A DNA stretch of 64,000 nucleotides from Verrucomicrobium sp. (GTDB lineage Bacteria > Verrucomicrobiota > Verrucomicrobiia > Methylacidiphilales > UBA1321), in assembly GCA_017849585.1 (NCBI GenBank), contig JAFIGT010000042.1:124001-188000 (forward strand). Direction: 5' to 3'. A program made the translations under genes and the position numbers. The notes beneath the pieces were generated by a model. That model was not told the DNA's origin, ran no database searches, and saw nothing but the letters and a program-made list of their open reading frames with translations. Positions 1 through 8,663 of the stretch are shown here, piece by piece. Numbering within the stretch: position 1 is the first letter of the stretch; each line of letters starts with the position of its first letter.

Positions 1-3000
1 AAGCTGTTCAAGGGCGTCCGCAACTCGTGCGACATGTTCGCAAGAAATTCCGATTTGTACTTGGAGGTTAACGCCAGTTGCTTTGCCTTTTCTTCGAGAG
101 CCTGACGAGCCTGCTCCACCTCGGAATTTTTGCGTTCCACCTCGACATTTTGATCTGCCAGCAGCTTCGCCTTTTCTCCCAACTGCTGATTGGTTTGCTG
201 CAATTCGAGCTGCTGGCTCTGCAACTCCTTGGCAAGCGATTGAGATTGCTTGAGCAAATCCTCGGTTCGCGTATTGGCTTCGATCGTGTTGAATACGATC
301 CCGATACTTTCCGTCAACTGATCCAGGAAGGCATGGTGCGTGGGACTAAACCGATCAAAGGACGCCAGTTCAATAACCCCTTTTACCTGCCCTTCAAACA
401 CCACTGGCAAAACCAGAATGTTGACCGGACTCGCCTTGCCCAGTCCGGAGCTGATTGTCATGTAATTTTTTGGCGCGTTTGTAATGACAATTTTCTCCTT
501 CTCTAAGGCACATTGCCCCACCAAACCTTCTCCCAACTTGAAAGTGTTGTCGGGATTGCCCCGCTCCCGGTGCGCATAGCTCGCCAGCAATTTCAGATAG
601 AGCTCTCCATCGTCCTTGGATGAATCAATTGTATAGAAAACGCCCTGTTGCGCCGAAACGACCGGTGCCAGCTCTGACAAAATCAATTTCCCCACGGCCA
701 GCAGATCCTTCTGTCCCTGCAACATTCGGGAGAATTTCGCCAGATTGGTCTTCAACCAGTCCTGCTCACTGTTCTTCAATGTTGTATCCTTAAGGTTTCG
801 AATCATCTCATTGATATTGTCCTTCAAGGCCGCCACCTCACCCAGCGCCTCCACGGTGATGGAGCGGGTCAAATCGCCTTTCGTCACGGCCGTGGCCACC
901 TCGGCAATCGCTCGCACCTGCGTCGTCAGATTCGCGGCTAGCTGATTGACATTGTCCGTAAGATCCTTCCACGTTCCCGCTGCGCCGGGTACGCTGGCCT
1001 GACCACCCAGCTTGCCTTCGACCCCTACTTCGCGGGCTACTGATGTCACTTGATCCGCAAAGATAGCCAGCGTATCGGTCATTCCGTTAATGGTGTCAGC
1101 CAAAGCGGCAATTTCACCCTTCGCCTCCACAGTCAGCTTTTGCTTGAGATTGCCGTTGGCGACTGCTGTGACGACGAGCGCAATACCACGCACCTGATTC
1201 GTCAGGTTGCCCGCCATCAGATTCACATTGTCCGTTAAGTCCTTCCACGTACCAGCAACGCCCTTCACATCGGCTTGACCGCCCAGCTTGCCTTCCGTGC
1301 CCACCTCGCGCGCCACGCGCGTTACTTCCGACGCAAAGGAACTCAATTGATCCACCATCGTGTTGATCGTGTTTTTCAGCTCGAGAATCTCGCCCTTTAC
1401 GTCGACCGTGATCTTCTTCGACAGATCGCCTCGCGCCACGGCTGTGGTCACCGCGGCGATGTTGCGCACCTGACCCGTCAAATTACCCGCCATAAAATTC
1501 ACATTATCGGTCAGATCCTTCCACGTACCGGCAACCCCTCGCACATCGGCCTGACCACCGAGCTTGCCCTCCGTACCCACCTCGCGCGCCACGCGCGTCA
1601 CTTCTGAGGCAAAGGAGTTCAACTGATCCACCATCGTGTTGATCGTGTTTTTCAACTCGAGAATCTCCCCCTTCACATCGACCGTGATCTTCTTCGACAA
1701 ATCCCCCGTCGCCACCGCCGTGGTCACCGCGGCAATATTGCGCACCTGACCCGTCAAATTACCCGCCATCGAATTCACACTATCCGTCAAATCTTTCCAC
1801 GTACCGGCAACGCCCTTCACATCGGCCTGACCACCGAGCTTGCCCTCTGTACCCACCTCGCGCGCCACGCGCGTCACTTCCGCCGCAAACGAGCTGAGTT
1901 GATCGACCATCGTGTTGATCGTGTTTTTCAATTCCAGAATTTCGCCCTTCACGTCAACCGTGATCTTCTTAGACAAATCGCCTCGTGCCACCGCCGTGGT
2001 CACCGCAGCAATATTGCGCACCTGACCAGTTAAATTACCGGCCATGAAATTTACATTATCGGTCAGATCCTTCCATGTACCACCGACGCCTTTCACATCC
2101 GCCTGACCGCCGAGCTTTCCCTCCGTGCCGACTTCGCGCGCTACGCGTGTCACTTCCGAGGCAAAGGAATTCAACTGATCCACCATCGTGTTAATCGTAT
2201 CCTTCAGCTCCAAAATCTCTCCACGCACATCCACCGTGATCTTTTTTGACAGATTACCGTTAGCCACCGCTGTCGTGACATCCGCAATGTTGCGCACCTG
2301 CGCTGTCAAATTACCCGCCATCGAATTCACGCTGTCCGTCAAATCCTTCCACGTACCCGCCACACCCTCCACCTCAGCCTGACCACCCAGCTTGCCTTCC
2401 GTCCCCACTTCTCGCGCCACACGCGTCACTTCCGAGGCGAAGGAATTCAACTGATCCACCATCGTATTAATCGTGTTTTTCAGCTCAAGAATTTCGCCCT
2501 TCACATCGACCGTGATCTTCTTCGACAGATTCCCATTCGCGACCGCCGTCGTGACGTCCGCGATATTGCGCACCTGTGCTGTCAAATTACCCGCCATCGA
2601 ATTCACGCTGTCCGTCAAATCTTTCCACGTGCCAGCCACCCCCTTCACGTCCGCCTGACCGCCAAGCTTGCCCTCCGTACCCACTTCACGCGCCACGCGC
2701 GTCACCTCCGAGGCAAAGGAGCTCAACTGATCCACCAACGTATTGATGGTATTCTTCATCTCCAGAATCTCGCCCTTCACATCGACCGTGATCTTCTTCG
2801 ACAAATCGCCGTTCGCGATCGCGGTGGTCACCGTCGCGATATTGCGCACCTGCGCCGTCAAATTACCCGCCATCAAATTCACATTATCGGTCAGATCCTT
2901 CCACGTCCCCGCCACCCCTTTCACCTCGGCCTGCCCACCCAGCTTGCCTTCCGTGCCCACCTCACGCGCCACACGCGTCACCTCCGAGGCAAAGGAGCGC

Positions 3001-4331
3001 AACTGATCCACCATCGTATTAATGGTGTCCTTCAGTTCCAAAATCTCTCCACGTACATCCACCGTGATCTTCTTCGACAAATTGCCGTTGGCCACCGCTG
3101 TCGTGACATCCGCGATATTGCGCACCTGTGCTGTCAAATTACCCGCCATCGAATTCACGCTGTCCGTCAAATCCTTCCACGTACCCGCCACCCCTTTCAC
3201 ATCCGCCTGACCACCCAGCTTGCCCTCCGTACCCACCTCGCGCGCCACACGCGTCACCTCCGAAGCGAAGGAACTCAGTTGATCCACCATCGTGTTGATC
3301 GTGTTTTTCAGCTCGAGAATTTCTCCTTTCACATTCACGGTGATCTTCTTCGACAAATCGCCATTCGCCACCGCCGTGGTCACCGCCGCGATGTTGCGCA
3401 CCTGCCCCGTCAAATTACGCGCCATCGAATTCACATTATCGGTCAAATCCTTCCACGTCCCCGCAACCCCCTTCACCTCGGCCTGCCCACCCAGCTTGCC
3501 TTCCGTCCCCACTTCACGCGCCACGCGCGTCACCTCCGAGGCAAACGAACGTAGCTGGTCCACCATCGTATTGATGGTATTCTTCAGCTCCAAAATCTCC
3601 CCCTTCACATCGACGGTGATCTTCTTCGACAAATCGCCATTCGCCACCGCGGTGGTCACCGTCGCAATGTTACGCACCTGCCCCGTCAAATTGCCCGCCA
3701 TCGAGTTCACGCTGTCCGTCAAATCTTTCCACGTGCCCGCCACTCCCTTCACTTTCGCCTGACCGCCCAGTTTTCCTTCCGTGCCCACTTCACGCGCCAC
3801 GCGCGTTACTTCGGATGCAAACGAACTCAGCTGACTGACCATGGTATTGACCGTCTTGGCGGTTCTCAAAAACTCACCTTCCAAAGCCCGCCCCTCGATT
3901 TCCAAAGCCATGCTTTGCGTCAGATCTCCCTTGGCTACCGCTCCGATCACGCGCGCCGTTTCGCTGGTGGGATGGACCAAGTCGCCGATCAGCGCGTTGA
4001 TCGACTGAATGGAATCCGCCCACGAACCACTGACCTCCCCAATCGACGCGCGCTGACCGATCTTGCCCTCCTTACCGACCATGCGGCTCATCCGCTCCAA
4101 TTCCTTGGCCATCTTCTCATTGCGCTCCACCACATCATTGAACGCGTCCGCAATCTTGCCCGCTTTTCCATCCCATCCCACGGGGAGCCGAACCGAGAAA
4201 TCGCCTTTCTTCAACGCTGTCAGTGCCGTCAGCAAATGCGTCAGATTCATTTCACCGGATATCTCCGTTTCCGACACAATCCGCTTCCGTCTGGATCCTG
4301 ATTCAGGATATAGGACGCCGTTTTTTTTCAT
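1..4331 (-). CDS. Tandem-HAMP, GAF histidine kinase (3' part outside window)
   Basis: The reading frame opens at an ATG at 4331 and runs without a stop to base 1, giving 1443 residues before the window edge. There is no signal peptide or membrane segment, so it should be cytoplasmic. The order is: a divergent HAMP-like start (residues about 30-170), eleven 92-residue HAMP units (about 168-1180), a GAF domain (about 1195-1350), a glutamine-rich coiled coil, and a HisKA H-box with the sequence [10 protein letters not shown], in which His is residue 1435. ATPase and probably receiver domains are expected beyond the edge. The architecture resembles fungal Nik1/Os-1 type group III kinases and their bacterial relatives, where stacked HAMP units alternate conformations to relay signals to the kinase. 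The ligand is unknown. A terminator-like hairpin lies in the 5' leader. Confidence 0.9.
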   Translation of the reverse strand, partial: MKKNGVLYPESGSRRKRIVSETEISGEMNLTHLLTALTALKKGDFSVRLPVGWDGKAGKIADAFNDVVERNEKMAKELERMSRMVGKEGKIGQRASIGEVSGSWADSIQSINALIGDLVHPTSETARVIGAVAKGDLTQSMALEIEGRALEGEFLRTAKTVNTMVSQLSSFASEVTRVAREVGTEGKLGGQAKVKGVAGTWKDLTDSVNSMAGNLTGQVRNIATVTTAVANGDLSKKITVDVKGEILELKNTINTMVDQLRSFASEVTRVAREVGTEGKLGGQAEVKGVAGTWKDLTDNVNSMARNLTGQVRNIAAVTTAVANGDLSKKITVNVKGEILELKNTINTMVDQLSSFASEVTRVAREVGTEGKLGGQADVKGVAGTWKDLTDSVNSMAGNLTAQVRNIADVTTAVANGNLSKKITVDVRGEILELKDTINTMVDQLRSFASEVTRVAREVGTEGKLGGQAEVKGVAGTWKDLTDNVNLMAGNLTAQVRNIATVTTAIANGDLSKKITVDVKGEILEMKNTINTLVDQLSSFASEVTRVAREVGTEGKLGGQADVKGVAGTWKDLTDSVNSMAGNLTAQVRNIADVTTAVANGNLSKKITVDVKGEILELKNTINTMVDQLNSFASEVTRVAREVGTEGKLGGQAEVEGVAGTWKDLTDSVNSMAGNLTAQVRNIADVTTAVANGNLSKKITVDVRGEILELKDTINTMVDQLNSFASEVTRVAREVGTEGKLGGQADVKGVGGTWKDLTDNVNFMAGNLTGQVRNIAAVTTAVARGDLSKKITVDVKGEILELKNTINTMVDQLSSFAAEVTRVAREVGTEGKLGGQADVKGVAGTWKDLTDSVNSMAGNLTGQVRNIAAVTTAVATGDLSKKITVDVKGEILELKNTINTMVDQLNSFASEVTRVAREVGTEGKLGGQADVRGVAGTWKDLTDNVNFMAGNLTGQVRNIAAVTTAVARGDLSKKITVDVKGEILELKNTINTMVDQLSSFASEVTRVAREVGTEGKLGGQADVKGVAGTWKDLTDNVNLMAGNLTNQVRGIALVVTAVANGNLKQKLTVEAKGEIAALADTINGMTDTLAIFADQVTSVAREVGVEGKLGGQASVPGAAGTWKDLTDNVNQLAANLTTQVRAIAEVATAVTKGDLTRSITVEALGEVAALKDNINEMIRNLKDTTLKNSEQDWLKTNLAKFSRMLQGQKDLLAVGKLILSELAPVVSAQQGVFYTIDSSKDDGELYLKLLASYAHRERGNPDNTFKLGEGLVGQCALEKEKIVITNAPKNYMTISSGLGKASPVNILVLPVVFEGQVKGVIELASFDRFSPTHHAFLDQLTESIGIVFNTIEANTRTEDLLKQSQSLAKELQSQQLELQQTNQQLGEKAKLLADQNVEVERKNSEVEQARQALEEKAKQLALTSKYKSEFLANMSHELRTPLNS
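792..3827 (-). repeat. Eleven tandem 276-bp coding repeats (HAMP units)
   Basis: The anchor word ttccacgt (once ttccatgt) recurs at 967, 1243, 1519, 1795, 2071, 2347, 2623, 2899, 3175, 3451 and 3727. The period is exactly 276 bp, with no indel. Each unit encodes 92 residues with recognisable blocks ([33 protein letters not shown]). The boundaries given are arbitrary by phase. The very high similarity between copies implies recent duplication or ongoing gene conversion. Confidence 0.95.
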
Positions 4332-4736
4332 TTTCTACCTCTCGGTTGCACTCCAGATAACCCGTTCTGCATCGCAGAAAGTTGGGCATAAAAAAGGGCC
4401 TCCTTGGAATAGGAAGCCCCTTTGGCGTGAAAGCCATTTTGCAAAAATACGTAAAGTCAAAAGATGGATAATCTCCATCCATAGACTTAAACCTCTAGCC
4501 CAGTAACATCGCTTGTCAAAGCGTATTACAACAAGATCTAATACCCATATTAGATTCTAAATCTTGTTCAGCAATAAAGAGTTGCATTATGCAATACGAT
4601 CTCATGAGCATTTCAAGTTCACATCGAAGCAGCCATTTTAGAGCAAGCGACTTATATCAAATAAAGATCGTGGCATGCTTATTGCAGTCTGTCGTTCAGC
4701 GCGCATTGGCCCTCTGCAAAAAAAGTGAAAAAATAA
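4332..4736. other. Intergenic leader of the HAMP kinase with nested hairpin
   Basis: No convincing gene is seen in these 405 bases. Besides the terminator-like hairpin there is a nested inverted repeat at 4454-4488: aagtc/gactt on the outside and atggat/atccat inside. Both lie on the transcript leading into the kinase gene. I could not match the pair to a known riboswitch class. The stretch 4500-4700 is AT-rich and unremarkable. Confidence 0.4.
4388..4423 (-). terminator. Rho-independent terminator or leader attenuator
   Basis: Read on the minus strand this is a G/C-rich hairpin (arm 4411-4423 against 4393-4404, six-base loop with one bulge) followed by a T run at 4390-4395. It lies 57 bp upstream of the HAMP kinase start and about 310 bp downstream of the 91-aa gene stop. 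It can therefore end that gene's transcript or act as an attenuator in the kinase leader. Confidence 0.6.
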
Positions 4737-5012
4737 TTACAATGCCGCAAAAGCTTGCTGTTCTTTCATCCGAATTTCGTAGGAAAGATAGATCTCCCGA
4801 AGCATTTTTTTGCCTCGCTTGGTCTTTCGCAGAATGGCCTCCGCGGTTTCACGATTCACCTGCACGAGCGGAATAGCTGCGGGAATATCGTGCTGGTCCC
4901 AGATAATAAAGCGCCCGCGCCCCTCATCGGTTAAGTACGAACGACCATCAATAGGAATCGGCCCCTTCGTTCGATCCTGGGATTTGCGGGCATTCGAAGA
5001 AAGCGGTGTCAT
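4737..5012 (-). CDS. Small conserved-looking hypothetical protein (91 aa)
   Basis: The frame could open at 5081, but the ATG at 5012 has a clear GGAGG about nine bases upstream, so I start there (MTPLSSNARK). The protein is basic and without membrane segments. The central part (GRSYLTDEGRGRFIIWDQHD) and a helical Lys/Arg-rich C-terminus look like a compact folded domain, but I do not recognise the family. It lies between DUF3309 and the HAMP kinase on the same strand. The function is unknown. Confidence 0.6.
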   Translation of the reverse strand: MTPLSSNARKSQDRTKGPIPIDGRSYLTDEGRGRFIIWDQHDIPAAIPLVQVNRETAEAILRKTKRGKKMLREIYLSYEIRMKEQQAFAAL

Positions 5013-5123
5013 GCCTGGTACCTCCACGACTGTTCTGTTCAATAATGTTTTGCGACAGCAATTGATATACATAAGCGCCATTCCGTCGGCGCACAGTCCA
5101 TGAACATGCGCCGATCATTCATG

Positions 5124-5276
5124 TTAGATACGACCGAGCAAAAGCAGGATGAGGAGAACCAAAACGAGAAGTCCTGCGCCACCAGAAGGATAGTAGCCCC
5201 AGTTACGGCTGTAGGGGTAAATCGGCAACGCGCCGAAAAGGACGAGGAGGAGTAGGATGAGTAGGAGTAATGACAT
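5124..5276 (-). CDS. DUF3309 family small membrane protein (50 aa)
   Basis: This short gene reads MSLLLLILLLLVLFGALP at its start, then an aromatic Tyr/Pro/Gly patch (YPYSRNWGYYPSGG), then a second hydrophobic helix and the terminal LLLLGRI. That is the pattern of DUF3309 proteins: two short transmembrane helices joined by a W/Y/G-rich turn. A good ribosome binding site (AAGGAAAT) sits seven bases before the ATG at 5276. A longer overlapping frame at 5039-5311 on the same strand is a shadow of this gene. The family is often found near stress-related genes, but its role is unknown. Confidence 0.85.
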   Translation of the reverse strand: MSLLLLILLLLVLFGALPIYPYSRNWGYYPSGGAGLLVLVLLILLLLGRI

Positions 5277-5636
5277 AGATATTTCCTTTTATTGATCTTT
5301 CCATCACTCACTCATCTCCCATGCCAACCGTCATGGCTTTCGCCAACTCCTACGCACGCACCTTGTTGGAATATATTCTAGAAAGTGGCCCACACGACAA
5401 GGACTGCATTCTGCATTCACCCGCCAAGTAGAGTGCATGAAAGGAAGGCCTCGCACTTTTACGTGGGGAGTATACCTTGCCCGTCACACCTCATCCATTT
5501 CGCACGCACGAGATTGCACAATGCACTTGAAAGCGGGCAGCTGACGTTGGGAGCGTTTTGGTGCATGCCTTTGTAATTCATCACATTATTCCAACCCAGC
5601 GTGGATGGCACGTTCCTTGCATTCCTATTGAGTACT
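5277..5636. other. Intergenic region between divergent small stress-type genes
   Basis: These 360 bases separate DUF3309 (minus) from the YqjD-like gene (plus) and should hold both promoters. I see no supported gene, repeat or RNA. The frame at 5385-5576 has no homology I can recognise. Confidence 0.5.
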
Positions 5637-5960
5637 ATGCAAACCGAAAATCCAGGAACCCCCTTTCAAACCACCAAGAATGATATTTCCAAAATCAAAG
5701 AGACGGCAGCAGAAGCCGCGCACGACCTGAAGGAGCGTGCGGCGACTCATATGGAAAAAGCCAAGGATGAATTTGGCACTCTTGCCAAGGATGCGCAGGC
5801 CGAAGGAAAGAGAGAGATCGAAAATGCAAAAGTAAAATTCGCGGACATTGTCTCCTGCGCGAAGAACTATGTTTCCGAACGCCCCATAGTGGCGGTGGGA
5901 GCCGCGCTCGCGATTGGCTTTCTGCTGGGAAACTGCCGCAGTCATTCGAGTAAGCTGTGA
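5637..5960 (+). CDS. ElaB/YqjD-like (DUF883-type) membrane-anchored protein
   Basis: From the ATG at 5637 (MQTENPG) the 107-residue product has a long, charged amphipathic helix rich in Ala, Lys and Glu, and then a single C-terminal membrane segment (PIVAVGAALAIGFLLGNC). This is the layout of the YqjD/ElaB/DUF883 family. In E. coli these proteins sit in the inner membrane by the C-terminal helix and bind ribosomes in stationary phase. The frame extends 12 codons upstream to 5601, but that extension (MDGTFLAFLLST) is atypical for the family. The neighbouring DUF3309 gene and response regulator suggest a stress-related locus, which is an inference. Confidence 0.8.
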   Translation: MQTENPGTPFQTTKNDISKIKETAAEAAHDLKERAATHMEKAKDEFGTLAKDAQAEGKREIENAKVKFADIVSCAKNYVSERPIVAVGAALAIGFLLGNCRSHSSKL

Positions 5961-6019
5961 GACACCTGCCCAACAATATTAAAAGCGCGCTGATTTAGCC
6001 GCGAGCCGCATGAATTGAA

Positions 6020-6493
6020 ATGGACATCCCTCCTTCTCTCCATGGGCCTGCCATCAGTGTGGTTGTCGTGGAGGACAATGAAGACGACCAAGAACTCCTG
6101 GTCCGTCAGCTTCGTCGACGCAACCTCGCGAATCACGTGCGCTTTTTCTCCAATGGGAAGGAGGCGTTAAAGTTCTTGTCCGAATTGCCACCGCCTGCTC
6201 CCTTTATTGATCTGACGGCCATATTTCTGGATTTGAAACTGCCCGGGATGAACGGGATCAAGCTTCTTCAGGAAATCCGGCGTATGCCACGAGTGCAAAA
6301 TATTCCAGTCATTATCATGACAGCCTCCCTCGATCCGAAAGATTTCGAGGCCTGCCTCGAACTCAAAGTCGCCGCGTTTATTCCCAAGCCTGTTACGTTC
6401 GATCTTTTTACGGCGGCTCTCACACATCTGCCGTACGTGTTACCGCCAGTCTACAGTCCCCCGCCTACGCAATCCACCGCGCGTCCGGATTAA
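6020..6493 (+). CDS. Single-domain response regulator (Rcp1-like)
   Basis: This 157-aa protein is a lone CheY-like receiver. It has the acidic cluster VVVEDNEDDQ, the phospho-acceptor Asp in IFLDLKLPG, the Thr of IIMTAS and the Lys of FIPKPV. No output domain follows, only a short Pro-rich tail. The spacing and the DDQELL helix resemble Rcp1-type regulators that partner with cytoplasmic phytochrome-like or hybrid kinases. The HAMP-array kinase on the opposite strand nearby is a possible partner, but nothing proves it. It converges on glgX with a shared hairpin. Confidence 0.9.
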   Translation: MDIPPSLHGPAISVVVVEDNEDDQELLVRQLRRRNLANHVRFFSNGKEALKFLSELPPPAPFIDLTAIFLDLKLPGMNGIKLLQEIRRMPRVQNIPVIIMTASLDPKDFEACLELKVAAFIPKPVTFDLFTAALTHLPYVLPPVYSPPPTQSTARPD

Positions 6494-6497
6494 AGTT

Positions 6498-6525
6498 CTG
6501 AGAGCCTGTTTAAGCAGGCACTCAG
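6498..6525. terminator. Hairpin between convergent genes
   Basis: CTGAGAGCCTG pairs with CAGGCACTCAG around a six-base loop, with one A-A mismatch. It spans the glgX stop codon and follows the response regulator stop by a few bases. There is no long T tract on either side, so termination is plausible but not certain. Confidence 0.45.
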
Positions 6526-8642
6526 GAAGCTTTCCACACCACCACGGAACTCCCCGTCACACTCACTTCTTCGCCCGCTTGATGAAGGATGGGTGTCTCC
6601 AAAAAACCTGTCTCCAGATCTGTGTTCAAAATCTGCATCCAAGCCCCATCCGATGCCGGGAGGAAAAAATCAACCGGCCCTGAGTCCGAGTTAAACGCAA
6701 TGTAGAACGCATCATCGCTGATCACCTCGCCAAAATAATTGGTCAATCCCATGGCCGAACCGATCAAAAGCAATCCGAGCTGATGTTGGGTCGAATCCGA
6801 CCAGGCTTCACTTGTCACCCTGCTGCCATCGGGTCGCAGCCATGTCAAATCGCGCATGCTACTTCCCAGAACTTCGCGATCCTGGAAAAAGTGTGGGCGA
6901 TGAAAGACCGGATGACCATTCCGAAACTTGATGAGCTTCTCCAGGAATGCTTGAAAAGTCGCTTGCTCCTCGTCGCGCTTCCATTCCAACCAACTCGTTT
7001 CGTTGTCCTGACAGTAGGCGTTATTATTACCATTCTGGCTGCGTCCGTATTCATCGCCCGCGCAAAGCATCGGTACACCCTGCGATAAAAAGAGACTCGC
7101 CAGAAGGCTTCGCCGCAGTCGCCGCCGCAAACGATTGACCGCCGCATCGTCTGTTTTCCCTTCGACCCCGCAATTCCATGAATGATTGCGCGTTTCGCCA
7201 TCGCGATTTCCCTCTCCATTATTTTCATTATGCTTTTCTGTGTAAGACACCAAGTCCGACAGAGTGAATCCATCATGGCAGGTGATGAAATTGATGCTGG
7301 CGGTCGGCCGCTTACTCGACGGCGCATAAAGATCCGGACTTCCCGTCAAGCGATAGGCCAGCTCCTTGAGTTGCCCATCCTCGCGTTTCCAAAAACGCCG
7401 GATCGTATCGCGGTAGCGCCCATTCCATTCGCACCACAGAACGGGAAAATTCCCCACATGATAGCCCCCTTCGCCAATGTCCCATGGTTCCGCGATCAAC
7501 TTCACCCGGGAAATCACCGGGTCCTGGTGAATCACAGCAAAGAAGGCGGAGAGCTTGCTGACAGCATGACTCTCCCGGGCCAACGCCGGAGCCAGATCAA
7601 AACGGAAACCGTCCACATGCATCTCCGTCACCCAATAGCGCAAACTATCCATGATTAATTGCAAGACACGAGGATGGGGCGCATTGAGGGTGTTTCCCGT
7701 ACCCGTGTAATCCTGATAATAGCGCGGATGATCGCGCACGAGCCGATAATACACCTGATTATCGAATCCCCTCATGGATAACGTAGGACCCAGATGATTG
7801 CCCTCGGCCGTGTGGTTATAAACCACATCGAGAATGACCTCGATTCCTGCCAAATGCAACCGACGCACCATCTCCTTGAATTCCGCGACCGCAGCTCCCG
7901 GACCGCGTTGATGGGCATAAGTGCCCTGCGGCGCAAAGAATCCGAGCGTGTTATATCCCCAGTAATTGCTTAGCCCCTTCGTCGGCAGGAACGGCTCGTC
8001 CGAGTGCGCATGGATTGGCAGCAACTCCACCGCCGTCACTCCCAGTCTCAGCAAATAATCAATCGACCTCCCGCTGGCCAAACCGGCATAGGTTCCCCGC
8101 AACTCGGATGGCAATTCCTCCCAAAGCTTCGAGAACCCCCGCACATGGGTCTCATAAATCACTGTATCCTCCAAGGATCGTGCCGGTCGCTCATCCCCCT
8201 GCCAGTCAAAAGCCGGATCAACCACCACGCCCTTGGGCACCGCAGCGGCATTATCAACCGGGCTGAATTTCAAATCAGCCTCCACATGGCCTTGTTCGTA
8301 CGCATACATGGCTGGCCCCCATTGCACGCGCCCGTGAAGCGCACGCGCGTAGGGATCAACCAGTACCTTGAATGGATTAAATCGCGCGCCCTGTTCGGGC
8401 TGCCATTCCCCATGCACGCGATAGCCATAAAGCTGGCCAGGACGAATCGTGGGGAGGAAAACATGCCAGACCTCATCCTGCCGCTCGGTCAGCGGAAGGC
8501 GCTCCACCTCATGCCCAGGATCAGCCGCATCAAACAAACATAATTCGACCCCTGTGGCATGCTGGGAAAACACAGCAAAGTTGACACCATCTCCCGTCCA
8601 GGTTGCCCCAAGAGGATACGGATTCCCTTTCCATGTTTTCAT
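6522..8642 (-). CDS. glgX: Glycogen debranching enzyme GlgX (GH13 isoamylase type)
   Basis: The 706-aa product has an N-terminal CBM48-like domain (about 1-140) and a GH13 TIM barrel. Visible motifs are DVVYNHTAEG (region I), GFRFDLAPAL (region II, nucleophile Asp), AEPWDIGEGG (region III, acid/base Glu) and NFITCHDGFTLSDL (region IV). Length and motifs fit GlgX/TreX enzymes, which cut alpha-1,6 branches of phosphorylase-limited glycogen in the cytoplasm. The start at 8642 has a GGGGGA ribosome site. It lies 21 bp downstream of the PBP gene on the same strand, so co-transcription is likely although no functional link is obvious. Glycogen synthesis partners (GH57 enzyme, DUF4912) lie 14 kb away. 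Confidence 0.95.
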   Translation of the reverse strand: MKTWKGNPYPLGATWTGDGVNFAVFSQHATGVELCLFDAADPGHEVERLPLTERQDEVWHVFLPTIRPGQLYGYRVHGEWQPEQGARFNPFKVLVDPYARALHGRVQWGPAMYAYEQGHVEADLKFSPVDNAAAVPKGVVVDPAFDWQGDERPARSLEDTVIYETHVRGFSKLWEELPSELRGTYAGLASGRSIDYLLRLGVTAVELLPIHAHSDEPFLPTKGLSNYWGYNTLGFFAPQGTYAHQRGPGAAVAEFKEMVRRLHLAGIEVILDVVYNHTAEGNHLGPTLSMRGFDNQVYYRLVRDHPRYYQDYTGTGNTLNAPHPRVLQLIMDSLRYWVTEMHVDGFRFDLAPALARESHAVSKLSAFFAVIHQDPVISRVKLIAEPWDIGEGGYHVGNFPVLWCEWNGRYRDTIRRFWKREDGQLKELAYRLTGSPDLYAPSSKRPTASINFITCHDGFTLSDLVSYTEKHNENNGEGNRDGETRNHSWNCGVEGKTDDAAVNRLRRRLRRSLLASLFLSQGVPMLCAGDEYGRSQNGNNNAYCQDNETSWLEWKRDEEQATFQAFLEKLIKFRNGHPVFHRPHFFQDREVLGSSMRDLTWLRPDGSRVTSEAWSDSTQHQLGLLLIGSAMGLTNYFGEVISDDAFYIAFNSDSGPVDFFLPASDGAWMQILNTDLETGFLETPILHQAGEEVSVTGSSVVVWKAS

Positions 8643-8663
8643 TGTGAGTCCCCCATTGGCTGA

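Noticed and set aside
78-3762. Many plus-strand frames of 61-156 aa with near-identical sequences
   Set aside because: They are antisense shadows of the 276-bp HAMP repeats of the minus-strand kinase.
792-3827. CRISPR array
   Set aside because: The 276-bp units are contiguous coding repeats without spacers, and no cas genes are present.
5039-5311. 90-aa minus-strand gene
   Set aside because: A different frame here encodes DUF3309 with a proper ribosome site; the 90-aa product is Ser/Phe/Cys-rich shadow sequence.
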